This document shows positions 1-7,771 of a stretch of 11,944 nt of DNA, piece after piece. Where the stretch lies: contig JAITAT010000006.1 of the NCBI GenBank assembly GCA_031283975.1, positions 1 through 11,944 on the forward strand. The letters run 5' to 3'. This stretch comes from Synergistaceae bacterium. GTDB lineage: Bacteria; Synergistota; Synergistia; Synergistales; Synergistaceae. The translations under genes and the position numbers were made by a program. A model generated the notes under the pieces. That model did no database searches and was not told the DNA's origin. It worked only from the letters and a program-made list of their open reading frames with translations. The first letter of the stretch is position 1. Each line of letters begins with the position of its first letter.

Positions 1-1789
1 CGGCGTCCGTATCTCCGTTCAGCGCCGCCAGCCAGTACCACATGTAGGCGTCTTCCAGGTTTTTGGCCGCGCTTCCGCCTCCGTCCCTGTACAGATCGCC
101 AAGGCGCAGCGCGGCCCACGACAGCCCCTGTTCGGCGGCCTCGCGGTAGTAACGAACGGTTTCGTCCTTAAAACCGTCTTGCGCCTCCGATATTACCCCC
201 AGCATTCCCTGGGCGTACGCGACTCCCTCCTTCGCCGGTCCGGTGAAAAGTTCCGCCGCTTTCTTGACGTCCGCGCTCACTCCGAGGCCCTTCATATACA
301 TGTCGCCTAAGAAAATTTTGGCGTTGCCGCTGCCCTCGGCCGCGTACCGCTCGACCAGGGGCACGAGCGCGGCGTACGCCGTTTCGGGGGCGGTTCCTAT
401 CGTTTCGCCGAGTTCTTTCCTGAGCCAGTTTCCGTCGGGCAGTTCGACACGCGCTTCCGCCGCGCGCTTGCCCGGCATGGATTCGATCATATCGAGCAGC
501 GCGTGGTATGGCGCGGGATCCGCGGCTCCGGCCGCGTTGCTTATAGCGTCTTTCATTAGCCGAGCCGCCGCGGCCGGGTCGTTCCTGAACCACGCTATCA
601 GCCCGCGTTCGGTCTCGGCGCCGGAGTTTTCCCGCGCATCAGAGTATCCCCGCTGACGCGAAATGATCATCGACTGTATTTTGTCCGAAAATAGACTAGC
701 GTCGAGGCTGCCGTCCTTCATATCCTTCAGCACCTCGCCGCTGATCTCGCTTTCCGCCCCGAAATCCACGTTTATCGACACACATTCCATTCCCTTTTGG
801 GTTTCGCCGGCGGAGTAATACATAACGCCGGCGAACAGATTGTTTATCCAGTTTTCGCGCGGAGTGTTTTCCATTATCATTTCGAGCTGGGCGGTTATCT
901 CTTTTTTGGGCGCTCCGTTGTCCGCCAGCTCTCTCGCCCTGTATTTGGCCATCTCCGCTTTGAACGGATCCTGCCGCAGAACCGGACGCCAAACCCGGTC
1001 AAATTCGGCGAAACACCTGCGCGACGTATTGCCGTCGCCGGCGGCGAGCGCGGACTCCGCGTAATAGTACCAGAACGGCGCGTAGGTTTTGAAGTTTGGC
1101 TCAAGCGCGCGGAACATGCGGATTTTTTTACCGGCGTCGCTTTCGCGGACGGCCTTGTCGAAGTCGTCGAGGTCGCTCTGCGTCAGCCGGTACTCGTCCG
1201 GCAGGTTATAACGTCTCAGCAGCGTCCACGACGAATCCAGCAGACGTTTTTGCAGCGCCGCGCAGTCCTCGATGTTCTCGCGTTCCATCTTCCAACGCGC
1301 GCCGCCCGTTTCACCGCCGCCGCTTTCGGCGGTTTGCGGGGCGCCGAAGTACGCGGTCACCTCGTTTGCCAGCAATCCTCCGATGAATATCCACGGGTTG
1401 CCTCCGATGGCTCGCGCCCCGGACAGCAGATTTACGAAACGATTTTTTTCGCGTTTGTCGTGTTCGGCGGTCACACGTTCGGCTTCTTCCTGGCGGAGCG
1501 TCTTGTTGCCTATGACTTCCAGCAGGTCTTTGTAGAGTTCTTTGAGTTCCCCGTCGTCCTCTATGTTCCCCAGGTTGAGGTTATTAATGATGTTTTTGTA
1601 CTCCTGATCGAGCACTATCCGATCGGCCGCGGCCGTTATCCTGTGCACGGAAGCTATCGCCATGTTGAGGGCGCACAGTGTGTTGGCCGGATCGTAGGGC
1701 GCGGTCTCCGCGCCGGCGGGAGCGCGGCCAAAAATTAAAAAGGTGAGCTGCAGGGCGGCCGTAAGGCCGAAAATAAGCGTTTTCCTCAT
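1..1789 (-). CDS. Secreted Sel1-repeat protein, 3' end outside window
   Basis: This frame is open without a stop from an ATG at 1789-1787 down to position 1, giving 596 codons of a longer protein. A GGGGGA Shine-Dalgarno-like run lies 7 bases upstream of the ATG. The N-terminus is a classical signal peptide: MRK, a hydrophobic core to about residue 20, then APAGA with likely cleavage after Ala27. The protein is therefore probably periplasmic or exported. Residues 28-475 contain mostly charged helical sequence that I do not recognise, including a Gly/Ala-rich hydrophobic patch near 124-145 (GGNPWIFIGGLLANE). From about residue 488 to the edge there are roughly three Sel1-like repeats, with phrases such as LGDMYMKGLGV, YYREAAEQG and LGDLYRDGGG. 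Sel1 repeats are alpha/alpha solenoids that mediate protein-protein contacts; no enzymatic function is implied. The gene is divergent from proS. The coding call is firm; the role is unknown. Confidence 0.88.
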   Translation of the reverse strand, partial: MRKTLIFGLTAALQLTFLIFGRAPAGAETAPYDPANTLCALNMAIASVHRITAAADRIVLDQEYKNIINNLNLGNIEDDGELKELYKDLLEVIGNKTLRQEEAERVTAEHDKREKNRFVNLLSGARAIGGNPWIFIGGLLANEVTAYFGAPQTAESGGGETGGARWKMERENIEDCAALQKRLLDSSWTLLRRYNLPDEYRLTQSDLDDFDKAVRESDAGKKIRMFRALEPNFKTYAPFWYYYAESALAAGDGNTSRRCFAEFDRVWRPVLRQDPFKAEMAKYRARELADNGAPKKEITAQLEMIMENTPRENWINNLFAGVMYYSAGETQKGMECVSINVDFGAESEISGEVLKDMKDGSLDASLFSDKIQSMIISRQRGYSDARENSGAETERGLIAWFRNDPAAAARLMKDAISNAAGAADPAPYHALLDMIESMPGKRAAEARVELPDGNWLRKELGETIGTAPETAYAALVPLVERYAAEGSGNAKIFLGDMYMKGLGVSADVKKAAELFTGPAKEGVAYAQGMLGVISEAQDGFKDETVRYYREAAEQGLSWAALRLGDLYRDGGGSAAKNLEDAYMWYWLAALNGDTDA

Positions 1790-1889
1790 GAGACGTTCCC
1801 CCGAAGACATACGATAGTTGTTAATTTCATCATAATATTATAAACTAAACGTCAATTTGGATCAGCGGGTAACGGGAGGGGAATAGCGA
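1790..1889. promoter_or_regulatory. Divergent promoter region between Sel1 gene and proS
   Basis: This 100-bp spacer is strikingly AT-rich between about 1813 and 1860, within otherwise GC-rich sequence, and separates two divergently transcribed genes. On the minus strand, TTGACG (1857-1852) is followed after about 15 bp by TATGAT, a plausible -35/-10 pair for the Sel1-repeat gene, although the spacer is short. On the plus strand, TTGTTA (1818-1823) has TAAACT 17 bp downstream and overlapping TATAAA/TATTAT alternatives, plausible for proS. The two promoters would overlap. The proS ribosome binding site GGGAGGGG (1874-1881) lies 8 bases before its ATG. The hexamers are by-eye matches; no transcription start is known. 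Confidence 0.5.
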
Positions 1890-3338
1890 ATGGCAAGGAA
1901 TATAACTCCAAAGGATAAAAATTTTTCAGAGTGGTATCTCGACGTCATCAGGGCGGCCGAGCTTGCCGACTACGCGCCGGTTCGCGGTTGCATGGTCGTG
2001 CGTCCAAACGGCTATGGGATATGGGAGAATATCCAGGCCGTTTTCGATCGCGCTTTCAAGGAGACCGGGCACGTCAACGCGTACTTCCCTCTGCTCATTC
2101 CAAATTCGTTCATGGAGCGCGAAGCGCAGCATGTGGAAGGGTTCGCGCCGGAGTGCGCCGTGGTCACCCACGCCGGCGGCAGCGAACTGGAAGAACCGTA
2201 TGTCATCCGGCCGACTTCCGAGACCGTTATAGGACACATGTACAGCCAATGGGTGCATTCGTGGCGCGATCTTCCCATTTTGATAAACCAGTGGTGCAAC
2301 GTAATGCGCTGGGAAAAACGCCCGAGACTTTTCCTGCGGACGTCCGAATTTCTGTGGCAGGAGGGGCATACCGCGCATGCCACGCGCGAGGAAGCTTTTG
2401 ATGAGACGTTCAAAATGCTCGACGTCTACAGAAGAATAATGCAGGAAGAACTCGCCCTGCCCGTACTCTACGGTGAAAAATCCGAGAACGAGCGCTTCCC
2501 CGGGGCGGACAACACGTACTCGTGTGAGGCGATGATGGGCGACAAAAAGGCGCTTCAAGCGGGTACCAGCCATTTTCTCGGACAGAACTTCGCGCGGGTG
2601 TTCGACATATCCTTTCAGGATAAAAACGGCGAAAAGGCTTATGCCTGGACAACGAGCTGGGGCGTCTCGACCCGTCTCATAGGCGGGCTCGTCATGACGC
2701 ACGGGGATGACGACGGTTTGGTGCTGCCGCCCCGCGTCGCTCCGGTAAAGGCCGTGATCATCCCGATATCCGGCGACGAGGGCATTCTCCGCGACAAACT
2801 TGAGCCGGCCGCGGATAAAATGACGGGCGAACTCAACGCGGCTCTGGGCGGTATTTGCGTGAAAACCGACAAGCAGTATCACATGCGTCCCGGCGACAGG
2901 TTCTTCCATCATCTGCAGCGCGGCGTTCCGCTTCGCATAGAATTCGGCGAACGGGAGCGTGATTCGGGCCGCGTGACCATAGTGCGCCGCGATACTTCGA
3001 AAAAGGAGAGCGTTTCGATGGACTCGCTCGCCGGGACGGTTAAAGAAACGCTCGAAACCATGCAGAAAGACCTCTACGAAAAGGCTCTCGATTTCCGCGA
3101 ATCCAACACGCGGGACGTCGGAAACATGGAGGAACTGAAAGAGTTTTTCAGCCCTGACGGTCCGGGAGGATTCGCGAGAGCGTATTTCGCCGGCAGTCCC
3201 GAGGACGAGGGCGAGATAAAATACGTGACGGGCGGAGCAACTATCCGCTGCATACCGATGGACGACGAGTCGAGGGGCAAATGCGTTTACACCGGTAAAC
3301 CCGGCGCACGCAGGACGATATTCGCGAAGGCGTACTGA
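1890..3338 (+). CDS. proS: Prolyl-tRNA synthetase, archaeal/eukaryotic-type (ProRS type 3)
   Basis: This enzyme charges tRNA-Pro with proline in the cytoplasm using ATP. The 482-residue length and the absence of an editing insertion fit the archaeal/eukaryotic-type ProRS found in some bacteria, not the ~570-residue E. coli type. Class II motifs are clear. The motif 1 region is followed by RPTSETVI (107-114). Motif 2 lies within RWEKRPRLFLRTSEFLWQEGHTAH (140-163). Motif 3 is near STRLIGGLVMTHGDDDGLVLPP (260-281). The anticodon-binding domain follows from about 285, then a C-terminal domain ending in the family's usual terminal Tyr. In that last domain the family's zinc-binding Cys positions read Ala434, Asp439, Cys465 and Thr468, so the metal site looks lost. 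The ATG has a strong GGGAGGGG Shine-Dalgarno. The gene is first in its transcription direction, divergent from the Sel1 gene. Confidence 0.97.
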   Translation: MARNITPKDKNFSEWYLDVIRAAELADYAPVRGCMVVRPNGYGIWENIQAVFDRAFKETGHVNAYFPLLIPNSFMEREAQHVEGFAPECAVVTHAGGSELEEPYVIRPTSETVIGHMYSQWVHSWRDLPILINQWCNVMRWEKRPRLFLRTSEFLWQEGHTAHATREEAFDETFKMLDVYRRIMQEELALPVLYGEKSENERFPGADNTYSCEAMMGDKKALQAGTSHFLGQNFARVFDISFQDKNGEKAYAWTTSWGVSTRLIGGLVMTHGDDDGLVLPPRVAPVKAVIIPISGDEGILRDKLEPAADKMTGELNAALGGICVKTDKQYHMRPGDRFFHHLQRGVPLRIEFGERERDSGRVTIVRRDTSKKESVSMDSLAGTVKETLETMQKDLYEKALDFRESNTRDVGNMEELKEFFSPDGPGGFARAYFAGSPEDEGEIKYVTGGATIRCIPMDDESRGKCVYTGKPGARRTIFAKAY

Positions 3339-3388
3339 CACGGCTCGCCGTCGTATCTTTACGGCGCGTTTTGGGCGGCTGGCGGCGT

Positions 3389-4333
3389 ATGGCGAGTGAA
3401 ATTTGTATAGGGATCTGTTCCTGGACGGACAAGACGCTCCTCAAGAGCGGTTTTTACCCGGCGGCGGCTTCCACTCCGGCTGCGCGTCTCGCGTATTACG
3501 CATCCCGTTTCAGAGTCGTGGAGGTCGATTCCACGTATTATTCCATAGCGGATTCTCTGTCGGCGTTCAGGTGGATCGGGGGAACGCCGCATAATTTTCT
3601 GTTCGGAGTAAAATCATTTTCGCTTTTTACATTTCACAGCACGAAATTCGCATCCCTTCCCAGATGGCTCAGAGCGGAACTCGGAAGCCGCGCGCCGGAC
3701 GAACCGCTCAGGCGGGAGGACTTGTCGCACGAGCAAAGAGTCAGGCTTTTCGAGGAATTCATAAAACCCGTCGAAATACTGCGTTCGTCGGGGCGGCTCG
3801 CCTATCTGCTCTTTCAGTTTCCCCCCGGGTGGCGTTTCAGCAGGAATAGCGTGGCGTATTTCAGAACGCTCCGCGATATATCCGGCTCGCTGCCCATCGC
3901 GGTCGAGGTACGAAACAATACGTGGTTCGAATCGGGGAACAGGGAAAAATTTCTCGGGGCGCTCGCCGATCAAAACATCGCTTACGTGGCCGTGGACGAG
4001 CCGGCCATCGGCTGGACCGTTCCGCCCGAATGGCCGATCACGGCTCAGTGGGGTACGGTAGTCCGCTTCCACGGACGCAACGCGGCGGGGTGGAAAAACC
4101 CGCGTTCCTCCGTGCACGAGCGTTTCGACTACGAATATGCCCGCGCGGAGCTGGAGGAATGGGCGGCGAAGACGAAAAATCTGGCGGAAGGTACCGGCGA
4201 ATCCCAAAAAATGTTCCTGATGTTCAATAACTGCGTCTCCGACAAGGCGGCGCGATCGGCGGCGCTGATGGCGCGTATGCTGGAAATGGAGAGTCCGAAT
4301 GAACCCGGTTTGCAAAGAACGCTCGATATTTGA
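3389..4333 (+). CDS. DUF72 (YecE-like) TIM-barrel family protein
   Basis: The 314-residue product matches the DUF72/YecE family, predicted TIM barrels of unknown biochemical activity. Hallmarks seen are an N-terminal IGICSWTDK in place of the usual IGTSGWxY, FYP (22-24), VEVDSTYY (44-51), FQFPP (143-147), AVEVRNNTW (172-179 region, the family's VEFRHxSW), VRFHGRN (about 225-231, the family's RLHGR) and MFNN (about 278-281). I chose the ATG at 3389. The frame also opens at a TTG at 3371, but that adds only MGGWRR-like residues and the family motif begins directly after the ATG. The ribosome binding site is weak. It lies 50 bp after proS with no clear terminator between, so it may be co-transcribed. 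The neighbours do not reveal a function. Confidence 0.88.
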   Translation: MASEICIGICSWTDKTLLKSGFYPAAASTPAARLAYYASRFRVVEVDSTYYSIADSLSAFRWIGGTPHNFLFGVKSFSLFTFHSTKFASLPRWLRAELGSRAPDEPLRREDLSHEQRVRLFEEFIKPVEILRSSGRLAYLLFQFPPGWRFSRNSVAYFRTLRDISGSLPIAVEVRNNTWFESGNREKFLGALADQNIAYVAVDEPAIGWTVPPEWPITAQWGTVVRFHGRNAAGWKNPRSSVHERFDYEYARAELEEWAAKTKNLAEGTGESQKMFLMFNNCVSDKAARSAALMARMLEMESPNEPGLQRTLDI

Positions 4334-4365
4334 TCCGCGCGAACGCCTTGCGAGATATTCTGAGG

Positions 4366-4395
4366 TATATTCGCGGTTACTTTATCGTTTATAAT
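4366..4395 (+). promoter_or_regulatory. Possible promoter upstream of queD
   Basis: A perfect TATAAT box sits at 4390-4395 in the 119-bp gap between the DUF72 gene and queD. The best -35 candidates 17-18 bp upstream (around 4366-4372, TATATT/ATATTC) are poor. It could be a promoter with a weak -35, or a chance match in a locally AT-rich stretch. If real, it would drive queD and the HAD gene, and perhaps nrdJ. Confidence 0.4.
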
Positions 4396-4452
4396 GGACA
4401 AGTACGCTGAGACAAAAACGGCAAAAATAGTGCGAAACGGGGTAATAATTTT

Positions 4453-4818
4453 ATGCTTCTGAGGAAAGAATTTTCCTTCGACGCCGCGCACAATCTGGTT
4501 CAGTATCGCGGCAAATGCGAGAAACTTCACGGGCATACCTATCACATGTCCGTCGAGATTATCGGCAAACCTGACGAGGAAGGGATGATAGCGGATTTCG
4601 TAAAACTTAAAGAGACGGTGGAGGCGGAGATAATATCGAAATTCGATCACTCGTACCTCAACGACATAATTTCTCAGCCGTCCGCGGAGAACATCGCGCG
4701 GTACGTTTTTGAAAGACTCGATCCTGTGCTTTCCGGCCCGAATTACTCGCTCAACGCCGTGCAAATTTGGGAATCGCCGCGCTCCTCCGTCATTTTCGGC
4801 AGGGGTGATCTGGAATAG
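4453..4818 (+). CDS. queD: 6-pyruvoyl-tetrahydropterin synthase/QueD family protein
   Basis: This 121-residue protein belongs to the 6-carboxytetrahydropterin synthase (QueD)/PTPS family. In bacteria the family converts 7,8-dihydroneopterin triphosphate to the precursor of the 7-deazaguanine queuosine pathway. Zinc-ligand histidines are visible at His13 (FDAAHNL), His26 and His28 (KLHGHTY). The catalytic Cys22 precedes them (GKCEKLHGH). MIADF (45-49), the FDHSYLN stretch with Asp65-His66, and Glu102 (WESP) complete the active site. The length is standard for bacterial QueD. A weak GGGG ribosome binding site lies about 10 bases before the ATG. No queC, queE or queF is nearby, so the assignment to queuosine rather than another pterin route rests on the family alone. 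The stop is one base before the next ATG. Confidence 0.92.
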   Translation: MLLRKEFSFDAAHNLVQYRGKCEKLHGHTYHMSVEIIGKPDEEGMIADFVKLKETVEAEIISKFDHSYLNDIISQPSAENIARYVFERLDPVLSGPNYSLNAVQIWESPRSSVIFGRGDLE

Positions 4819-4819
4819 C

Positions 4820-5476
4820 ATGTTCACCGCGGCGCTTTTCGATTTCGATATGACGCTCATGGACACGAGTTACATCATCACCGACTGCACGAACCTGCTC
4901 GCGGAACAGTTCGGTCTCAGGCGCGTCACAAGAGACGAGATACTTTCCGTCATAGGACTCGAGATATCCGATTCATGGGTACGGCTTTGGGGACGTTATG
5001 AGGACGAATGGCTGGACTACTACAGGAAACACTTTCGCGCGACGGAGCAATCGGGGTTTCGCGAATTCCCCGACACCAGGGACGCCATTTCCGCGCTGAG
5101 AAAAAACGGTATAAAAACCGGCGTGGTCTCGAACAGGCGTTTCGCCGCGACGGCTGTGGAGACGAGCGGGATAGCCCCGCTCTTTGACGTGATCGTGGGG
5201 TTGGAGGACGTGCGAAACGCGAAGCCTCATCCCGAACCTGTTTTAACGGCGCTGTCCCGTTTGTCCGCCGTCCCGGCGGAAGCTTTCTACGCCGGCGATA
5301 CCGACATCGATATGAAAACGGCGGCGGCGGCCGGAGTTACCGGCATAGGCGTGACAACGGGCAATTACGGGGCGGACGCTCTCAAAGCCGCCGGGGCCGT
5401 TTACACTTGCCCCAACCTAATCGGAGTTGCGAAACTCATATTAGAACATACGCGAAAAAATAAAGATAAAGGATAA
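4820..5476 (+). CDS. HAD-superfamily hydrolase, phosphoglycolate phosphatase-like
   Basis: This 218-residue protein carries all four HAD motifs. Motif I is DFDMT with nucleophile Asp8 and Asp10. Motif II is VVSNRR with Ser104. Motif III is Lys135 in NAKPHPEP. Motif IV is GDTDID with Asp160 and Asp164. An alpha-helical cap lies between about residues 15 and 85, as in subfamily I phosphatases such as Gph and PpaX. Likely substrates are small phosphates such as phosphoglycolate, pyrophosphate or a nucleotide, but the sequence does not decide. I chose the ATG one base after the queD stop, because motif I starts only 7 residues in. The frame stays open 37 codons further upstream inside queD, but that extension is queD shadow. 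The tight spacing implies translational coupling with queD. The tail is Lys-rich (TRKNKDKG). Confidence 0.9.
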   Translation: MFTAALFDFDMTLMDTSYIITDCTNLLAEQFGLRRVTRDEILSVIGLEISDSWVRLWGRYEDEWLDYYRKHFRATEQSGFREFPDTRDAISALRKNGIKTGVVSNRRFAATAVETSGIAPLFDVIVGLEDVRNAKPHPEPVLTALSRLSAVPAEAFYAGDTDIDMKTAAAAGVTGIGVTTGNYGADALKAAGAVYTCPNLIGVAKLILEHTRKNKDKG

Positions 5477-5547
5477 AGGGCGCGGGGAACTCGTTCCCTG
5501 CCGGGTGTGGGCGGAGCCCACGGTTTCATGAACGAGGAGATGCTGCA
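5477..5547 (+). promoter_or_regulatory. nrdJ leader with two abutting hairpins and RBS
   Basis: The 71-bp gap between the HAD gene and nrdJ holds two perfect or near-perfect stems. The first spans 5482-5501 (GGGAA/TTCCC core with CTCG loop, extended by C-G, G-C and one G-U pair). The second spans 5507-5521 (GTGGGC/GCCCAC with GGA loop). They are separated by five bases. No T-run follows, so this is not a standard intrinsic terminator. A strong ribosome binding site GAGGAGA (5534-5540) lies 7 bases before the nrdJ ATG. A seven-codon ORF (MNEEMLQ) at 5528-5551 ends in an ATGA overlap with nrdJ. No cobalamin riboswitch-sized element fits here. A post-transcriptional control role is inference. 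Confidence 0.45.
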
Positions 5548-7752
5548 ATGACGGAACGGGTAGAGGCGTGTTTTTCGGAAAACGCGCGTTTTGTGCTGCA
5601 AAAAAGGTATTTGAGAAAGGACGATAACGGCGAAATCGTGGAAACTCCGGAAGAAATGCTGTGGCGCGTCGCCACGGCCGTTTCGGGAGCGGAGGAAGGG
5701 TATGGCGAAGAGCCGGGCGATTGGGCAATCGAGTTTTACAATATCATGGCGAAACTGGAATTTCTGCCCAATTCTCCCACCCTCATGAACGCCGGAACCG
5801 CGCGCGGGCAGCTATCGGCGTGTTTTGTACTGCCCGTGGGCGACAGCATGGAGGAGATATTCGGGGCGCTCCGCGCGACCGCCCTCGTTCACAAAAGCGG
5901 AGGAGGAACGGGCTTCAACTTCTCCCGCGTCCGCCCCGCGGGAGACAGGGTGCGCAGCACATCGGGCGTAGCCTCGGGTCCGATATCGTTCATGGAACTC
6001 TTCGACCATACCACCGAGGTCGTGAAACAGGGCGGCACCCGCAGGGGAGCGAATATGGGGATATTGGAAGTCTCCCACCCTGACATCGAGACGTTCATAA
6101 ATATCAAAAAAGAGGGCTCTAAGCTATCGAATTTCAACATCTCGGTCGGTCTTCCGGACGGGTTCATGAAAGCGCTCGAAAACGGCGGCGAGTGGAACCT
6201 CGTAAACCCCCGGACCGGCGAAACGACATGTTCGGTTCCGGCGGCGGAACTGTGGGATATGCTGATAGAGGGCGCGTGGAAATCGGGAGACCCGGGCGTC
6301 ATCTTCCTCGACAGGCTGGAAGCCGGAAACATGGTTCCCGCCTGCGGAAGGCTCGACAGCACCAACCCCTGCGGAGAACAGCCGCTGTTTCCGTACGAGA
6401 GTTGCAATCTGGGCTCGATAAACCTCATGCGCATGGCCGACGAGCACGGAGAAGTGGACTGGGAGTTATTGGAGCGCACGGTTCGCACAGCCGTGCGTTT
6501 CCTCGACGACGTCATAGACTGCAACATTTATCCCATGAAGGAAATAGACGATATGACGCGCGCCAATCGCAAGATTGGGCTCGGAATAATGGGATGGGCA
6601 GAACTGCTTTTCTCGCGCGGCGTCAGATACGGAAGCAAAGCGTCTTTCGAGCTGGCGGAACAGGTGATGGGTTTCATACAGCGAGTCGGGCACGGCGAAA
6701 GCGAGTCGCTCGCGGGTACAAGGGGGGCTTTCCCCAACTGGAAGGGCAGTCTGTGGGAAAAGCGGGGGATACCGATGAGAAACGCGACCGTCACCACGAT
6801 AGCCCCGACGGGCACCATATCTCTCATCGCGGACTGTTCGAGCGGCATAGAACCCGTTTTCGCGCTTGCTTTCAAAAGAAAGGCTTTCGACGGCGACACG
6901 CTCGTATACGTCAACGGCTTTCTGGAACGCGCGCTTGCCAAAATTGGCGATAAACAGCACGCCATACTGGAATCGGTGCTCGCTGCCGGCACTCTGGAAG
7001 GAGCCGACATCCCGCGCCAGTTGAAGGAAGTGTTCGTAACCTCCCATGAAATACCTTACGCGGAGCATGTCGAAATGCAGGCCGCTTTCCAGAAATTTAC
7101 CGACAACGCCGTCAGCAAAACGATAAACCTGCCGAACTCGGCCACTCTGGACGACGTCCGCGCCTCTTATATGCTGGCTTATTCGCTCGGCTGCAAGGGC
7201 ATCACGATTTACCGCGATCGCTGCAAAGAGACTCAGGTTCTGTATCACGGGGCGGATAAAGACGAATCCGGGAAGGAGACGGCGAAAAAGACATCGCCGC
7301 CGGGGCGGGTGAAACCACGGCTGCGCCCGTCACACCTGCTGGGCAGCACGGTGAAAATACAGACGAGTTTTGGCAATCTGTACCTCACCCTCAATATGTT
7401 CGGAGGAGAACCGTTCGAGCTGTTCGCCACCCTGGGCAAATCGGGCAAGGACACGCAGGCTCACACCGAAGCGCTCGGGCGTCTCATATCGCTTTCGCTG
7501 AGGAGCGGGGTGCCGGTTCGCAGCATTATCGAGCAATTGAAGGGCATCGGCGGCAGCCAGCCGGTCTTCGAGAAAGACGGCGACGGAATAATACTGAGCC
7601 TTCCTGACGCCATCGCCCAGGGGTTGGAGCGCGCGATGGGGGAGACCGTCGATATCGCGCCGGGCGACATGTGCCCGTCGTGCGGCGCTCCGCTGGTACA
7701 TGCCGAAGGCTGTATGCGCTGCGTGTCATGCGATTATTCCAAGTGTTATTGA
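5548..7752 (+). CDS. nrdJ: Class II (adenosylcobalamin-dependent) ribonucleotide reductase
   Basis: This 734-residue enzyme reduces ribonucleotides to deoxyribonucleotides using adenosylcobalamin to generate a thiyl radical, independent of oxygen. The catalytic Asn273-Cys275-Glu277 triad is in STNPCGEQP. The redox cysteines are Cys92 (SACFV) and Cys286 (ESCNLGS), with the 11-residue spacing from Cys275 typical of NrdJ. KSGGGTGFNFS (116-126) and the barrel motif TIAPTGTIS (417-425) are also present. No separate NrdB is needed, and none is seen. Residues about 598-700 look like a TSCPD domain. The C-terminus is a Cys-rich ribbon, CPSCG (709-713) and CMRCVSCDYSKCY (722-734), of the sort used for disulfide relay. 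The ATG follows a strong GAGGAGA. I see no truncation or frameshift. Confidence 0.96.
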   Translation: MTERVEACFSENARFVLQKRYLRKDDNGEIVETPEEMLWRVATAVSGAEEGYGEEPGDWAIEFYNIMAKLEFLPNSPTLMNAGTARGQLSACFVLPVGDSMEEIFGALRATALVHKSGGGTGFNFSRVRPAGDRVRSTSGVASGPISFMELFDHTTEVVKQGGTRRGANMGILEVSHPDIETFINIKKEGSKLSNFNISVGLPDGFMKALENGGEWNLVNPRTGETTCSVPAAELWDMLIEGAWKSGDPGVIFLDRLEAGNMVPACGRLDSTNPCGEQPLFPYESCNLGSINLMRMADEHGEVDWELLERTVRTAVRFLDDVIDCNIYPMKEIDDMTRANRKIGLGIMGWAELLFSRGVRYGSKASFELAEQVMGFIQRVGHGESESLAGTRGAFPNWKGSLWEKRGIPMRNATVTTIAPTGTISLIADCSSGIEPVFALAFKRKAFDGDTLVYVNGFLERALAKIGDKQHAILESVLAAGTLEGADIPRQLKEVFVTSHEIPYAEHVEMQAAFQKFTDNAVSKTINLPNSATLDDVRASYMLAYSLGCKGITIYRDRCKETQVLYHGADKDESGKETAKKTSPPGRVKPRLRPSHLLGSTVKIQTSFGNLYLTLNMFGGEPFELFATLGKSGKDTQAHTEALGRLISLSLRSGVPVRSIIEQLKGIGGSQPVFEKDGDGIILSLPDAIAQGLERAMGETVDIAPGDMCPSCGAPLVHAEGCMRCVSCDYSKCY

Positions 7753-7771
7753 TATATTGACGTCAGTTTCT

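Noticed and set aside
797..1738. 313-codon open frame on the plus strand
   Set aside because: It lies antisense inside the Sel1-repeat gene, which has a signal peptide, a start with a ribosome binding site and Sel1 repeats.
1926..3341. 471-codon open frame antisense to proS
   Set aside because: It covers the whole of a strongly recognised proS on the opposite strand, a common artefact of GC-rich codon usage; the product shows no recognisable domain.
3340..3351. Small hairpin after proS (ACGG/CCGT with CTCG loop) as terminator
   Set aside because: Only four base pairs and no T-run follows, so it is too weak to call an intrinsic terminator.
5477..5547. Cobalamin riboswitch before nrdJ
   Set aside because: Canonical cobalamin riboswitches are near 200 nt; the gap is 71 bp, and I see no recognisable conserved core.
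7700..7771. Upstream extension of the HlyD-like protein (MPKAVCAACH start)
   Set aside because: It overlaps the last 53 bases of nrdJ, whose C-terminal Cys-rich ribbon is genuine; the extension reads as shadow translation.
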